Source: Yoonia litorea
Lineage (GTDB): Bacteria; Pseudomonadota; Alphaproteobacteria; Rhodobacterales; Rhodobacteraceae
Direction of reading: 5' to 3'
Length of the DNA: 64,000 nt
Assembly (NCBI RefSeq): GCF_900114675.1
Contig: NZ_FOZM01000003.1
Span: 124,001 to 188,000 of the forward strand
The notes beneath the pieces are model-generated. The model was not told the origin of the DNA. It was given only the letters and a program-made list of their open reading frames with translations, and did no database searches. The position numbers were made by a program, and so were the translations under genes. Positions 42,939 through 51,654 of the stretch are shown here, one piece after another. Numbering within the stretch: the stretch's first letter is position 1; every line of letters begins with the position of its first letter.

Positions 42939-43675
42939 CAGAACGCCTCCGGCGGGAGTTTTCTGGCCAAGATGAAGCAGGGGTGCTTTACGGCGTGGGC
43001 CTTGGACCCGGTGCGCCGGACCTGATCACGCTGCGCGCCGCGCGGCTGATCGAGGGCGCGCAGGTGATTGCCTATCCAACTCTTGCAGGTGCCGACAGTT
43101 TCGCGCGGTCCATCGCTGCCGATCTGATCAAGGACGGCACGCGGGAAATCGTGATGGACGTGCCCATGTCTGTCGAGCGCCAGCCCGCGCAGGATGCCTA
43201 TGATAAAGGTGCCGCTGAAATCGCGGCGGCGCTCGATGCGGGCCACGATGTAGTCTGCCTTTGCGAAGGTGATCCGTTCTTCTACGGTTCTTTCATGTAT
43301 CTTTTCGCGCGGCTCTCCGAGAACTACCGCGTCGAAGTCGTGCCCGGTGTCACCTCGATCACCGCATGTGCTGCCCGTGCGGGCATGCCGCTGGCGGCCC
43401 GCAATGAGCGATTGACGGTTCTGCCGGGACCTTTGCCCGAAGACGAGTTGCGCGCCCGTATCGCGGGGGCCGAGAGCGTGGTCATCATGAAGGTCGGGCG
43501 GCATCTGGCCAAGATCCGCGCCATCATCGACGACCTTGGCCTGACGGAGACGGCCGTTTACGTCGAACGCGCGACCTTGCCTCAAGAGGTGGTTCTGCCA
43601 TTGGCCGAAGCCCCTGAAAAGGCGCCGTATTTCTCTATGATTTTGTTGACGAAAGGGGCCGATCCTTGGCTTTGA
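42935..43675 (+). CDS. cobI: Precorrin-2 C20-methyltransferase
   Basis: A 246-aa SUMT-fold methylase: GVGLGPGAPDLITLRAARLI at about residues 21-40, CEGDPFFYGSFMY, and VVPGVTSITACAARAGMP. It uses SAM to methylate C-20. Its ATG overlaps the cobL stop (ATGA). The first 17 residues (TERLRREFSGQDEAG and so on) precede the normal family start and are encoded by an interspersed repeat copy (42945-42978). The overlap with the next gene is ten bases. Confidence 0.93.
   Translation: MTERLRREFSGQDEAGVLYGVGLGPGAPDLITLRAARLIEGAQVIAYPTLAGADSFARSIAADLIKDGTREIVMDVPMSVERQPAQDAYDKGAAEIAAALDAGHDVVCLCEGDPFFYGSFMYLFARLSENYRVEVVPGVTSITACAARAGMPLAARNERLTVLPGPLPEDELRARIAGAESVVIMKVGRHLAKIRAIIDDLGLTETAVYVERATLPQEVVLPLAEAPEKAPYFSMILLTKGADPWL
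42945..42978 (+). repeat. Short interspersed repeat, copy D, inside the cobI start
   Basis: GCCTCCGGCGGGAGTTTTCT followed by GGCCAAGATGAAGC. It lies ten bases into cobI and encodes residues 4-15 in a frame on the strand opposite to that used by the cobN and cobH copies. Confidence 0.85.
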
Positions 43676-45474
43676 AACCTGTCGTACTGGCCCTCTCGCG
43701 TTCGGGCGAGCCGGTGGCCCATCGTATTGCCGCCGCTCTGGACCTCGCCGTGCATGGGCGCGAAGGTCGCGTGGATCAGGCGGATGCCTTTTTCGCCAAT
43801 GCGCTGGATCATGCGCGTGATCTTTTTGCGGCGGGTGTGCCGATCATCGGCGTTTGTGCCTCGGGCATCCTGATCCGTGCTGTGGCTCCGCTGTTGGCCG
43901 ACAAGCGGACCGAACCGCCGGTGCTGTCCGTGTCGGATGACGGGTCGGTCGTCGTACCGCTCTTGGGCGGGCATCGCGGCGCGAACAGGCTGGCCGCGCA
44001 GGTCTCGGATGCTCTGGGTGCGGTGGCTGCCGTGACAACGGCAGGCGACGTGGCCCTTGGCATCGCCTTGGACGAACCCCCCGCAGGCTGGCGGCTGGTG
44101 AACCGCGACGATGCCAAAGGCGCGATGGCGGCCCTGCTGGGCGGTGGAGGTGCCACAGTGACGGGCGATGCCCCGTGGTTGGCCGCACTGCCAAAGGGCG
44201 GCGCGCTGCGTATCTCAGCCACAACCGCACGGCAGGATGATCTGGGCGAAAACCAGCTGCAATTCGCGCCACAGCAGATCATGCTCGGCGTCGGCTGCGC
44301 CCGCGACTGCGATCCGGCAGAACTGGCTGCGCTGGTGCAATCGGTGCTGGACGAGGCAGGGCTTGCCTCCGAGGCGATCCATTCAGTGAATACGATCACG
44401 CTCAAGGCCGACGAACCGGCGATCATATCGCTTGCCGATAAGCTTGGCGTGCCGCTCCGCCTCTTTGATGCCGAAACGCTGGAGGCCGAAACCCCGCGCC
44501 TCGCTACCCCCTCTGACGTGGTCTTTGCCGAAGTCGGCACACATGGCGTGTCAGAGGCGGCAGCGCTTGCCCAGGGCGGGTCGGAGGCGGAACTGCTGGT
44601 TGCCAAACAGAAGACCAAGAACGCCACCTGCGCGCTGGCCCGCGTGCCTGCACCATTGACCGACCTGAAGGGCCGCGCACGTGGTCGGCTGTCGGTCGTG
44701 GGCATTGGGCCTGGTCAGGCAGCTTGGCGCACCCCCGAGGTCTCAAAGCTTGTATCGGAGGCCGAGGAACTGGTCGGATACGGTCTCTACATTGACCTGC
44801 TGGGTCCGCTTGCGGTCGGCAAGGACCGCTCGGACTTTCCGCTGGGGGGCGAGGAAGATCGTTGTCGCTATGCGCTGGAACAGGCAGGCAAGGGCAAGAA
44901 CGTGGCACTCGTCTGCTCGGGCGATGCGGGCATCTATGCCATGGGGGCGCTGGTGTTTGAATTGCTGGATCGCGGACCGGACCAGATGGGTGTCTCGGAT
45001 GCCGCGCGCCGCGTCGAGGTGATCTGTTCGCCCGGTGTCAGTGCTCTTCAAGGGGCTGCGGCGCGAGCAGGCGCGCCTTTGGGACATGATTTCTGTGCGA
45101 TCTCTCTTTCGGACCTGCTGACCCCGCGTGAAGACATCATCAAACGTCTCCATGCGGCAGCACAGGGCGATTTCGTGATTGCCTTCTACAACCCTGTCTC
45201 CATGCGGCGCCGGACCCTGCTGGCTGAGGCGCGGGATATACTGCTCAAGCACCGGCCAGCCGACACGCCGGTGATGCTGGCCTCGTCGCTGGGGCGGCCC
45301 GAGGAACACATCCGCTACCGCCGTCTGGCCGATTTGCAGGTGGATGAGGTGGATATGTTGACGGTCGTTCTGATCGGATCATCCAACTCGCGTCTTGCGC
45401 AGTTGGGCGAAGGCCCGCGGATGTACACACCACGCGGTTATGCACGTAAGATTGACGGCGATCTGGCCGGATAG
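43666..45474 (+). CDS. cobJ: CbiG-CobJ fusion (cobalt-precorrin-5A hydrolase-like / precorrin-3B C17-methyltransferase)
   Basis: A 602-aa protein. Residues 1-345 are a full-length CbiG: GVCASGILIRAVAPLL and PLLGGHRGANRLA in the N-terminal part, and GVGCARDCDPAEL, SVNTITLKADEPAI in the CobE-like C-terminal part. Residues about 346-602 are CobJ: RLSVVGIGPGQAAWRTPE, VCSGDAGIYAMG, CSPGVSALQGAAARAGAPLGHD. CobJ contracts the ring; CbiG opens the lactone in the anaerobic route. Its TTG start overlaps cobI by ten bases. A CbiG-CobJ fusion is unusual but known. Confidence 0.92.
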   Translation: MALKPVVLALSRSGEPVAHRIAAALDLAVHGREGRVDQADAFFANALDHARDLFAAGVPIIGVCASGILIRAVAPLLADKRTEPPVLSVSDDGSVVVPLLGGHRGANRLAAQVSDALGAVAAVTTAGDVALGIALDEPPAGWRLVNRDDAKGAMAALLGGGGATVTGDAPWLAALPKGGALRISATTARQDDLGENQLQFAPQQIMLGVGCARDCDPAELAALVQSVLDEAGLASEAIHSVNTITLKADEPAIISLADKLGVPLRLFDAETLEAETPRLATPSDVVFAEVGTHGVSEAAALAQGGSEAELLVAKQKTKNATCALARVPAPLTDLKGRARGRLSVVGIGPGQAAWRTPEVSKLVSEAEELVGYGLYIDLLGPLAVGKDRSDFPLGGEEDRCRYALEQAGKGKNVALVCSGDAGIYAMGALVFELLDRGPDQMGVSDAARRVEVICSPGVSALQGAAARAGAPLGHDFCAISLSDLLTPREDIIKRLHAAAQGDFVIAFYNPVSMRRRTLLAEARDILLKHRPADTPVMLASSLGRPEEHIRYRRLADLQVDEVDMLTVVLIGSSNSRLAQLGEGPRMYTPRGYARKIDGDLAG

Positions 45475-45481
45475 GGCAGAA

Positions 45482-45515
45482 GCCTCCGGCGGGAGTATTT
45501 TTGGCAAAATGATAA
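45482..45515 (+). repeat. Short interspersed repeat, copy E, between cobJ and cobM
   Basis: GCCTCCGGCGGGAGTATTTT followed by TGGCAAAATGATAA, seven bases after the cobJ stop and ten before the cobM start. It is the only copy of the cobH-cobM block outside coding sequence. The head can fold as CTCC-GGCG-GGAG with a T-rich tail. Confidence 0.85.
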
Positions 45516-45525
45516 AGGCATTGCG

Positions 45526-46293
45526 ATGACAGTCTATTTCATTGGTGCAGGGCCCGGTGATCCTGAGCTTTTGACCCTTAAAGCCGCGCGGATCATCGGT
45601 GCTTGCCCAGTCTGTCTTTATGCCGGTTCGCTGGTGCCTGAAGAGGTTGTGGGCTGCGCGCCAGAAGATGCACGTGTTTTGGATACTGCCCCGATGACGT
45701 TAGAGGAAACTCATGCCGAAATCGTCAGAGCTCACGCCAAAGGGCAGGACGTCGCGCGGGTGCATTCGGGTGATCCTTCGCTTTATGGTGCCATTGCCGA
45801 GCAGATCCGGCGGCTGAAGGACGACGATATCGACTACCAGATCATTCCCGGTGTCCCCGCCTATGCCGCTGCCGCGGCGGCGCTGGGCACGGAACTGACC
45901 ATCCCGGAAGTGGCGCAGTCGATCGTCCTGACACGGATGTCGATGAAGTCCACGTCAATGCCCGCTGGCGAAACGCTTGAGAATTTTGCCCGCACTGGTG
46001 CGACGCTTGCCATCCACCTTGGCATCCGCGCCTTGCGCGAGATCGAACGGCAGTTGGCGCCCTATTATGGCGAGGACTGCCCCGTTGCGGTCATCTACCG
46101 TGTCGGCTGGCCTGATCAGATGATCATTCGGGGCACGCTGATGGATGTGCGCGAAAAGGTCCGTGCCGCGAAAATCACGCGTACTGCACTGATCCTCGTT
46201 GGGCCTGCATTGTCTGATTCGCACGGGTTTCCGGACTCTGCACTCTATGATGCGGCCAAACCTCATGTGCTCAGACCACGGGTTAAAGCCTGA
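45526..46293 (+). CDS. cobM: Precorrin-4 C11-methyltransferase
   Basis: A 255-aa SUMT-fold methylase with FIGAGPGDPELLTLKAARII at the N-terminus, YAGSLVPEEV, RVHSGDPSLYGAIAEQI, GVPAYAAAAAALG and QSIVLTRMSMKSTSMPAGE, typical of CobM/CbiF. It methylates C-11. The ATG has little ribosome site, with a repeat copy directly upstream. It is the last recognised cobalamin gene of the rightward block. Confidence 0.94.
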   Translation: MTVYFIGAGPGDPELLTLKAARIIGACPVCLYAGSLVPEEVVGCAPEDARVLDTAPMTLEETHAEIVRAHAKGQDVARVHSGDPSLYGAIAEQIRRLKDDDIDYQIIPGVPAYAAAAAALGTELTIPEVAQSIVLTRMSMKSTSMPAGETLENFARTGATLAIHLGIRALREIERQLAPYYGEDCPVAVIYRVGWPDQMIIRGTLMDVREKVRAAKITRTALILVGPALSDSHGFPDSALYDAAKPHVLRPRVKA

Positions 46294-46386
46294 TTTACAA
46301 GGGTTTTCTGCACCGCGGCGACGAATGTCATTTGAAATTTACCTCTCTGGCCCCATTCTTTGGCCTAGGTGTAAGAGGTGATCAAA

Positions 46387-46740
46387 ATGTATGCGTTTTT
46401 GCCCGCTGCGGTGCGTGAAGGTCTGGAACAGGCACGCAAGGCCGCTTTGAAACGGAAAGACCGCTTGTCAGTGCATGATGGCGATGCGACCTACCGTATT
46501 CGTCGTTTTTGGGACGGGGGCTTTGCGCTCGACGTCGAAGGGTCGGAAAAATTGCGTGGCCATGTCGATATCTATGATGGTCCAAAACACCTCTATCAGT
46601 GTCTGGTGATGTCTTCGGTTGAGGACGGTGACGAACGTGTCTTTGAGTTCAAATGGGCCACGCCTGTTGCCGCCGGCCCTGCGGCAGATTTCGTAAGACC
46701 TGAATTTGTGCCAGCCGGCCTGATCTCTCGCGACAGCTAG
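46387..46740 (+). CDS. Uncharacterised protein, 117 aa
   Basis: The product has an N-terminal helical, basic part (REGLEQARKAALKRKDRLSV) and a beta-rich part (TYRIRRFWDGGFALDVEG, RGHVDIYDGPKHLYQCLVMS, EFKWATPVA). There is no signal or membrane segment. I chose the ATG at 46387 because AAGAGGTGATC lies just upstream; a GTG at 46378 would be part of that site. It follows cobM by 93 bases and is convergent with the aminotransferase gene. I do not recognise the family, although it looks like a conserved Rhodobacterales protein. Confidence 0.65.
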   Translation: MYAFLPAAVREGLEQARKAALKRKDRLSVHDGDATYRIRRFWDGGFALDVEGSEKLRGHVDIYDGPKHLYQCLVMSSVEDGDERVFEFKWATPVAAGPAADFVRPEFVPAGLISRDS

Positions 46741-46743
46741 GCG

Positions 46744-47916
46744 CTATTGCAAATCCGAAAATGCATCTTGCAGGCGGCGGACTGCTTCTTCCACGATGTG
46801 GCGTTGTGTGGCGAAATTGATCCGCATGAAGGTTTCACCGCCAGTACCAAAGGTCGGTCCGTCTGAGGCCGCAATTTTTGCGCCGTCGCGGAAGCGCGTC
46901 TTGATTTCTTCATGGGTCATGCCGGTGCCCGAAAAGTCGACCCAAGCTAGATATGTTGCCTGCAGCGGCATAGACTTTACGCCGGGAATTTGGCTGAGGC
47001 CATCATGCAGAAGGTCACGCATTTCCGTCAAATGCACCATTTGCGCGTCGGCCCATTCAGCGCCTTTAGGTGTATAGGCCGCTGTGACCATGCGGATACC
47101 CATCGTGTTAGGCTGGTAGTCCAAAGCGTTGATCCGATTTCGCATCTGGGCGCGCAGCGTGTCATCGGGAATGATCATATTTCCGGTGCGCAGACCCGCG
47201 ATATTGAAGGTTTTGGAGGCAGCGGTGACATAGACCGTATTGTCGGCAGTCTCTGGCGAGGCGACATGCATGGGCACAAAAGTCTCGCCCGCATAGACCA
47301 AATCGTGATGAATTTCGTCGCTGATCAACAGCATGCCGTTGTCGCGGGCGAAAGCGGCGACGGCGCGCAGCTCGTCGGCCGTCCAGACGCGTCCTGAAGG
47401 GTTCTGCGGTGAACACCAGATCAGCATTTTCTCGCGGCCCGTGAGGCGCTTTTTGGCATCCTCCAGATCAAGGACATAGCGGTTGCCATCAAGTACCATC
47501 GGGCATTCGGTGACGGTGCGACCGGACTTGTTAATCTTGTTGGCGAACTCATGGTAGACCGGTGTAAAGATCGCGACGGCGTCACCCTTTTCCGTCCAGA
47601 CGTCGAGCGCCATGGCTATCCCGTGACCCAAGCCTTGGGACGAGAGGATCCAGTCGGTGTCAACGTCCCAGCCGTGGCGGGCTTTCATCCACCATTGGAT
47701 TGCATTCAGATAGGCTGCATCCTGCCAGCCATAGCCGAAGACACCATGATCGACAGCCTCTTGCACGGCCTCGCGTACGCAAGGAGCGGTTGGATAGTCC
47801 GAATCTGCCGTCCACATCGCCAGACCGTCTTGGGAGGAAATCCCGTAGAGGTTTTCCATCATGTCCCACTTGGAACAGTTCTTGTTGCGGCGGTCGATGC
47901 GGTTGTTGAAATTCAT
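46744..47916 (-). CDS. MalY/PatB-type aminotransferase (C-S lyase)
   Basis: A 390-aa PLP fold-type I enzyme with GLAMWTADSDYPTAPCVREAV, GVFGYGWQ, SSQGLGHGIAMALDVW, WCSPQNPSGRVWTADEL, and the PLP-Lys in VTAASKTFNIAGLRTGN. MalY/PatB members are usually cystathionine beta-lyases that release thiols from C-S substrates. The ATG at 47916 follows GGAGACAC; a reading frame open to 48003 is not needed. It is divergent from def with a 98-bp gap. Confidence 0.88.
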   Translation of the reverse strand: MNFNNRIDRRNKNCSKWDMMENLYGISSQDGLAMWTADSDYPTAPCVREAVQEAVDHGVFGYGWQDAAYLNAIQWWMKARHGWDVDTDWILSSQGLGHGIAMALDVWTEKGDAVAIFTPVYHEFANKINKSGRTVTECPMVLDGNRYVLDLEDAKKRLTGREKMLIWCSPQNPSGRVWTADELRAVAAFARDNGMLLISDEIHHDLVYAGETFVPMHVASPETADNTVYVTAASKTFNIAGLRTGNMIIPDDTLRAQMRNRINALDYQPNTMGIRMVTAAYTPKGAEWADAQMVHLTEMRDLLHDGLSQIPGVKSMPLQATYLAWVDFSGTGMTHEEIKTRFRDGAKIAASDGPTFGTGGETFMRINFATQRHIVEEAVRRLQDAFSDLQ

Positions 47917-48014
47917 GCGTGTCTCCAGTCTTCGATCTGCAAACTGGTGCGAAGCAGTGGGGTGTTCAAGGCCAATATTGCGCGTTGCTTGCGGTGGTCG
48001 CATCGACGGACTAG

Positions 48015-48545
48015 ATGAAGCGCATGACTTTGCGAAATATCCTCATCCACCCCGACCCGCGCCTGAAAAAGAAGGCGACACCGATTGCTGCGGTGAACGA
48101 CGACATCCGGCGTCTGGCGGACGATATGCTCGAGACGATGTATGACGCACCGGGCATCGGGCTGGCAGCACCGCAAATCGGGATCACCGAGCGACTGCTT
48201 GTGATGGATTGCGTCAAGGACGAGGAGGCGACGCCTGAACCGATGGTCTTGATCAATCCCGAGATCACCTGGTCGTCAGAGGCGTTGAACGTCTACGAAG
48301 AGGGCTGTCTGTCGATCCCCGAACAATATGCGGAAGTCGAGCGTCCTGCCGAGGTTGAGGTCCAGTGGACGGATGAGAAAGGCAAGCAAAGACGTGAGCG
48401 ATTTGATGGGCTCTGGGCCACATGCGTCCAGCACGAGATCGACCACCTGAACGGCAAGCTTTTCATCGACTACCTCAAACCGCTGCGGCGTCAGATGATC
48501 ACCCGCAAGATGCAGAAGCTCAAGCGCGAGCGGGCGCGGGGCTAG
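48015..48545 (+). CDS. def: Peptide deformylase
   Basis: A 176-aa enzyme with all three PDF motifs: GIGLAAPQIG, EGCLSIPE with the metal-ligand Cys at about residue 98, and QHEIDHLNG with the catalytic Glu at about 141. It removes the formyl group from nascent N-terminal methionine. RBS is weak (CTAGATGAAG). It starts a three-gene unit with the degenerate homologue at 48550 and fmt, whose product adds the formyl group. Confidence 0.95.
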   Translation: MKRMTLRNILIHPDPRLKKKATPIAAVNDDIRRLADDMLETMYDAPGIGLAAPQIGITERLLVMDCVKDEEATPEPMVLINPEITWSSEALNVYEEGCLSIPEQYAEVERPAEVEVQWTDEKGKQRRERFDGLWATCVQHEIDHLNGKLFIDYLKPLRRQMITRKMQKLKRERARG

Positions 48546-48549
48546 TCTC

Positions 48550-49056
48550 ATGTCTCATCGACCTTACGTACCTTGGCCGCATCCGGCCTTGAGGAAGTCA
48601 GCCGCGCCGGTTGCAGAAATAACTGATGAAGTGCGCGCCATCTGGGATGAGATGATCGATGCGATGGACACGATGCCTGGCGTCGGTCTTGCGGCCCCCC
48701 AATTGGGTATAGATATGGCTCTGGTGGTTGTGGATGCCTCGACTAAGCGTGGTCAGGCAATCCGACTGGCAAACCCTTCGATCTTGCACAGCAGTGTCGA
48801 ACTGCGGGAGCATGAAGAAGGCTCACCCAACTTGCCAGGCGTCTGGGCCAAGATCAAACGCCCGCGTGCGGTGACGGTGCGGTTTCTCAATGACAAGGGG
48901 CAGTGGGACCGACAGGAGTTCGTTGGACTATGGGCGACATCGGTCCAACACCAGATTGATCATCTGCAAGGCAAGATGTTCTTTGATCGTCTTGGAAAGG
49001 TGAAACGGGATATGTTGCTTAAGCGTGCGCGCAAATTGCAGCGATCTGGGAACTAA
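48550..49056 (+). CDS. Peptide deformylase homologue lacking catalytic residues
   Basis: A 168-aa protein with the PDF fold and motif 1 intact (GVGLAAPQLG). Motif 2 reads EGSPNLPG, with Ser at about residue 92 where the metal-binding Cys should be, and motif 3 reads QHQIDHLQG, with Gln at about 135 in place of the catalytic Glu. A metal site and deformylase activity are therefore unlikely, so it is probably a pseudoenzyme. It starts four bases after def and is followed by fmt, which suggests a role in formyl-methionine processing, such as binding or regulating PDF (inference). The frame is intact, so it is not a pseudogene. Confidence 0.85.
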   Translation: MSHRPYVPWPHPALRKSAAPVAEITDEVRAIWDEMIDAMDTMPGVGLAAPQLGIDMALVVVDASTKRGQAIRLANPSILHSSVELREHEEGSPNLPGVWAKIKRPRAVTVRFLNDKGQWDRQEFVGLWATSVQHQIDHLQGKMFFDRLGKVKRDMLLKRARKLQRSGN

Positions 49057-49108
49057 GTTGCCGTTTCGTCGTCAATTCAACTGACGCAGAGAAAGAAGGA
49101 GCAGTGAA

Positions 49109-50005
49109 ATGCGCGTTATTTTCATGGGTACACCCGATTTTTCGGTGCCAGTCCTTGAGGCGCTCGTAGATGCTGGGCATGAGATCGCTGCAGTCTACTG
49201 CCAGCCTCCGCGCCCGGCAGGGCGAGGGAAGAAGGAACGCCCTTCACCTGTTCAGCAACGAGCAGAGGCGCTTGGGTTGCCGGTCAGACATCCCGTCAGT
49301 CTGAAGGATGAAGACGAGCAAGCTGCATTTGCCGCACTCGACGCAGATGTTGCCGTGGTTGTGGCCTATGGGCTGATACTGCCTATCCCTGTGCTGCATG
49401 CGCCAAAGCGCGGTTGCCTGAATATTCATGCTTCCCTTCTGCCCCGTTGGCGCGGAGCGGCCCCAATTCATCGCGCCATCATGGCAGGCGACGCGGTGAC
49501 AGGGGTCTGCATTATGCAAATGGAAGCAGGCCTGGATACCGGACCTGTCCTCTTGCGAGAGGCCTTACCAATTGGGGCGGAGGAGACCACAGGAGAATTG
49601 CATGACCGCCTGTCAGACTTGGGTGCGCGTCTGGTCGTGGAAGCATTGGAACGGCTTGATGATCTCATCACACAAGAACAGCCTTCTGATGGTGTGACCT
49701 ACGCTGCAAAGATCGACAAATCAGAAGCACGTGTCGATTGGAGCAAACCTGCCGATGAAGTCTGCAACCTGATCAGGGGGCTGTCACCAGCGCCGGGCGC
49801 GTGGTGCATGATCGGAGATGAGCGCATCAAGCTTCTGGGCGCCCGCGTCAGCGAGGAAAGCGGAGCGCCAGGGCAATTGCTTGATGGATTTACGGTCGCC
49901 TGCGGGACTGGCTCAGTTGTCATCACGAAAGCCCAACGCGCAGGAAAGAAACCGATGCCAGCCGAAGACGTCCTGAAGGGATTGCAGGCGCGCGATTTGA
50001 TCTGA
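49109..50005 (+). CDS. fmt: Methionyl-tRNA formyltransferase
   Basis: A 298-aa protein: [21 protein letters not shown] at the N-terminus, [26 protein letters not shown] with the formyl-transfer motif, [13 protein letters not shown], and a C-terminal tRNA-binding domain ([31 protein letters not shown]). It formylates initiator Met-tRNA with 10-formyl-THF. RBS AAGGAG lies seven bases before the ATG. Length is slightly shorter than E. coli Fmt (315 aa). Confidence 0.95.
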   Translation: MRVIFMGTPDFSVPVLEALVDAGHEIAAVYCQPPRPAGRGKKERPSPVQQRAEALGLPVRHPVSLKDEDEQAAFAALDADVAVVVAYGLILPIPVLHAPKRGCLNIHASLLPRWRGAAPIHRAIMAGDAVTGVCIMQMEAGLDTGPVLLREALPIGAEETTGELHDRLSDLGARLVVEALERLDDLITQEQPSDGVTYAAKIDKSEARVDWSKPADEVCNLIRGLSPAPGAWCMIGDERIKLLGARVSEESGAPGQLLDGFTVACGTGSVVITKAQRAGKKPMPAEDVLKGLQARDLI

Positions 50006-50114
50006 GTTTTTACAATTGCGGCCTTGAGGCCACGCTGATCAGGAAACCCATTCGTAATCTGGCACCTATGTGCCCGTTTGGTGTAAGCGTATCGTTGATC
50101 AATTGAGGCGTGGC

Positions 50115-50903
50115 ATGACACGAGACCTGATAACAAGACGTCACTTTTCAGCCATGGCTCTTTCGAGCACAGCCGCGGCCTGTACTCCGCGCATTGATGG
50201 CATCGAAGATTTTCCCGAGCGGGTTGATTTCATCGACGGCTACGGACCGATCGAGGACGCGGGCTATATGCTTCCTGCGATCCCGGCGAAATACACGCAA
50301 GGTGTCAATCGCCGGATGACAGGTATCTACCTCGGAGAAGCTCCGCCAAACTCCTTGGACGTCGATCCATACGCCAAGTTTCTCTACCACGTGAAAGATG
50401 ACGGAACTTGCACGCGCTACCCCGTAGGCGTTGGACGCGCGGGGCGGTCAATTCGCGGGCGTGCGCGTTTGCAGTATAAGCGTAAGTGGCCAAGTTGGAC
50501 GCCAACGCGGAACATGTTGCGCACCGAACCCGAAGTCTATGGGCCCTTTGCCGCTGGGCTGCCCGGCGGATTGCGTAGCCCGCTTGGATCGCGGGCTCTC
50601 TACTTGTTCCGCAACGGGCGGGACACGCGGTACCGCATCCATGGCACAAACGATCTGGAATCTATCGGCAACTCCGGTTCGGCAGGCTGCATCAGACTGT
50701 TCAATCAGGACATTATTCACCTCTATGATCAGGTTGAAGCGCCGATGCCAGTGCTGATCCGGTCAGAAGAAGAGTCGCTGCGGATCGATCCCGAATATTT
50801 CGGTCGCGGTATCGAGCTTCCGCCCAAGATTATCGACCCGGAAGACTTGCTTAGCGAAGAAGCGATCGCAAACGATCGCCCGCCAATCCTTGACGAAGCC
50901 TGA
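50115..50903 (+). CDS. Secreted L,D-transpeptidase (YkuD family), second copy
   Basis: A 262-aa protein. The N-terminus TRDLITRRHFSAMALSSTAAAC is a Tat-type signal with a possible lipobox Cys. The catalytic His is at about residue 176 (RIHGTNDLES) and the Cys at about 192 (SAGCIRL), with the same 16-residue spacing as in the paralogue at 1216. It has an extra C-terminal tail of about 45 residues (PEYFGRGIELPPKII and acidic end). The ATG at 50115 follows TTGAGGCG. The paralogues share long stretches such as WPxWTPT and PLGSRALYL. It has no visible EcfG site, unlike the first copy. Confidence 0.88.
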   Translation: MTRDLITRRHFSAMALSSTAAACTPRIDGIEDFPERVDFIDGYGPIEDAGYMLPAIPAKYTQGVNRRMTGIYLGEAPPNSLDVDPYAKFLYHVKDDGTCTRYPVGVGRAGRSIRGRARLQYKRKWPSWTPTRNMLRTEPEVYGPFAAGLPGGLRSPLGSRALYLFRNGRDTRYRIHGTNDLESIGNSGSAGCIRLFNQDIIHLYDQVEAPMPVLIRSEEESLRIDPEYFGRGIELPPKIIDPEDLLSEEAIANDRPPILDEA

Positions 50904-50957
50904 CGGCGAAACAGGTCTTCACCCGAACGAGGCCGGACTGGATTAGGAACATGCGTC

Positions 50958-51302
50958 GTGCAAGACATGCTGTCTGAAGGGTTGATCGTACCGGCATTGC
51001 TCATCGGGCTTTTGGGCTTTTTCACCCCTCGTGCCCTCTCAAAAGTACTCCCTGAAGGGGTTCTGCCGCTCTTGATCAACGGATTTGTTTCGACTGGTCT
51101 TTGCACAATACTCTCGGGGGCGTTCTTTTATCTGCAATATCTGTGGCAAGGCATGCCGCTGTCCCAACCTTCGCCATCTGAAACTGCACCCTTAGCACTG
51201 CATTTTCTCAATCTGGGGTTGGCCTCTGCGCTGATCTGGGCACCGGTGATGTTGCTCTCGCTATCAGGGCTACCGAAAAGATGGGTGCATGAGACGTGGT
51301 GA
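50958..51302 (+). CDS. Small membrane protein, 114 aa
   Basis: A hydrophobic protein with about three membrane segments (SEGLIVPALLIGLLGFF, LPLLINGFVSTGLCTILSGAFF, ASALIWAPVMLLSL). It starts at GTG 50958 or at an ATG nine bases later. There is no domain I recognise. It follows the transpeptidase by 54 bases and may be transcribed with it. The function is unknown; coexpression with a cell-wall enzyme would suggest an envelope role (inference). Confidence 0.55.
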   Translation: MQDMLSEGLIVPALLIGLLGFFTPRALSKVLPEGVLPLLINGFVSTGLCTILSGAFFYLQYLWQGMPLSQPSPSETAPLALHFLNLGLASALIWAPVMLLSLSGLPKRWVHETW

Positions 51303-51369
51303 CACGCGCTTTTCGTTGATTTCGCCCGAGCAGGCCCCCAAATAAAGGCGTGTGCAGAAGGAGAACCGG

Positions 51370-51645
51370 ATGGGTTTCATCAAACTTGTCATTTTTGGTT
51401 TCATTGGTTTGAGCGTGATTTACCTGTCGATGTCGCTCTTCTTTCGTTCTGTCCGCAAGGAAAACCTCGAAGAAGAGTATGACGCAGCGCATCCTGACGA
51501 TGGAGACCGCGCGGCGCGCGATGCTTTTGTCGCCGACGGGCTGAAGGCCTATGACAGCTCCATTCGCCCGAAACTTATCGGTCTGGTTTACGTTGTACCC
51601 ACAGTCGTCATTGGCACTATCATCTACGCGATAAACGCGGCTTAA
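51370..51645 (+). CDS. Small membrane protein, 91 aa
   Basis: Two membrane helices (GFIKLVIFGFIGLSVIYLSMSLFF near the N-terminus and KLIGLVYVVPTVVIGTIIYAI at the end) enclose an acidic cytoplasmic or periplasmic loop (ENLEEEYDAAHPDDGDRAARD). The ATG at 51370 has AAGGAGA seven bases upstream; an ATG six codons earlier overlaps that site. It precedes the DUF1523 gene by nine bases. The function is unknown. Confidence 0.7.
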   Translation: MGFIKLVIFGFIGLSVIYLSMSLFFRSVRKENLEEEYDAAHPDDGDRAARDAFVADGLKAYDSSIRPKLIGLVYVVPTVVIGTIIYAINAA

Positions 51646-51654
51646 AGGACTACA

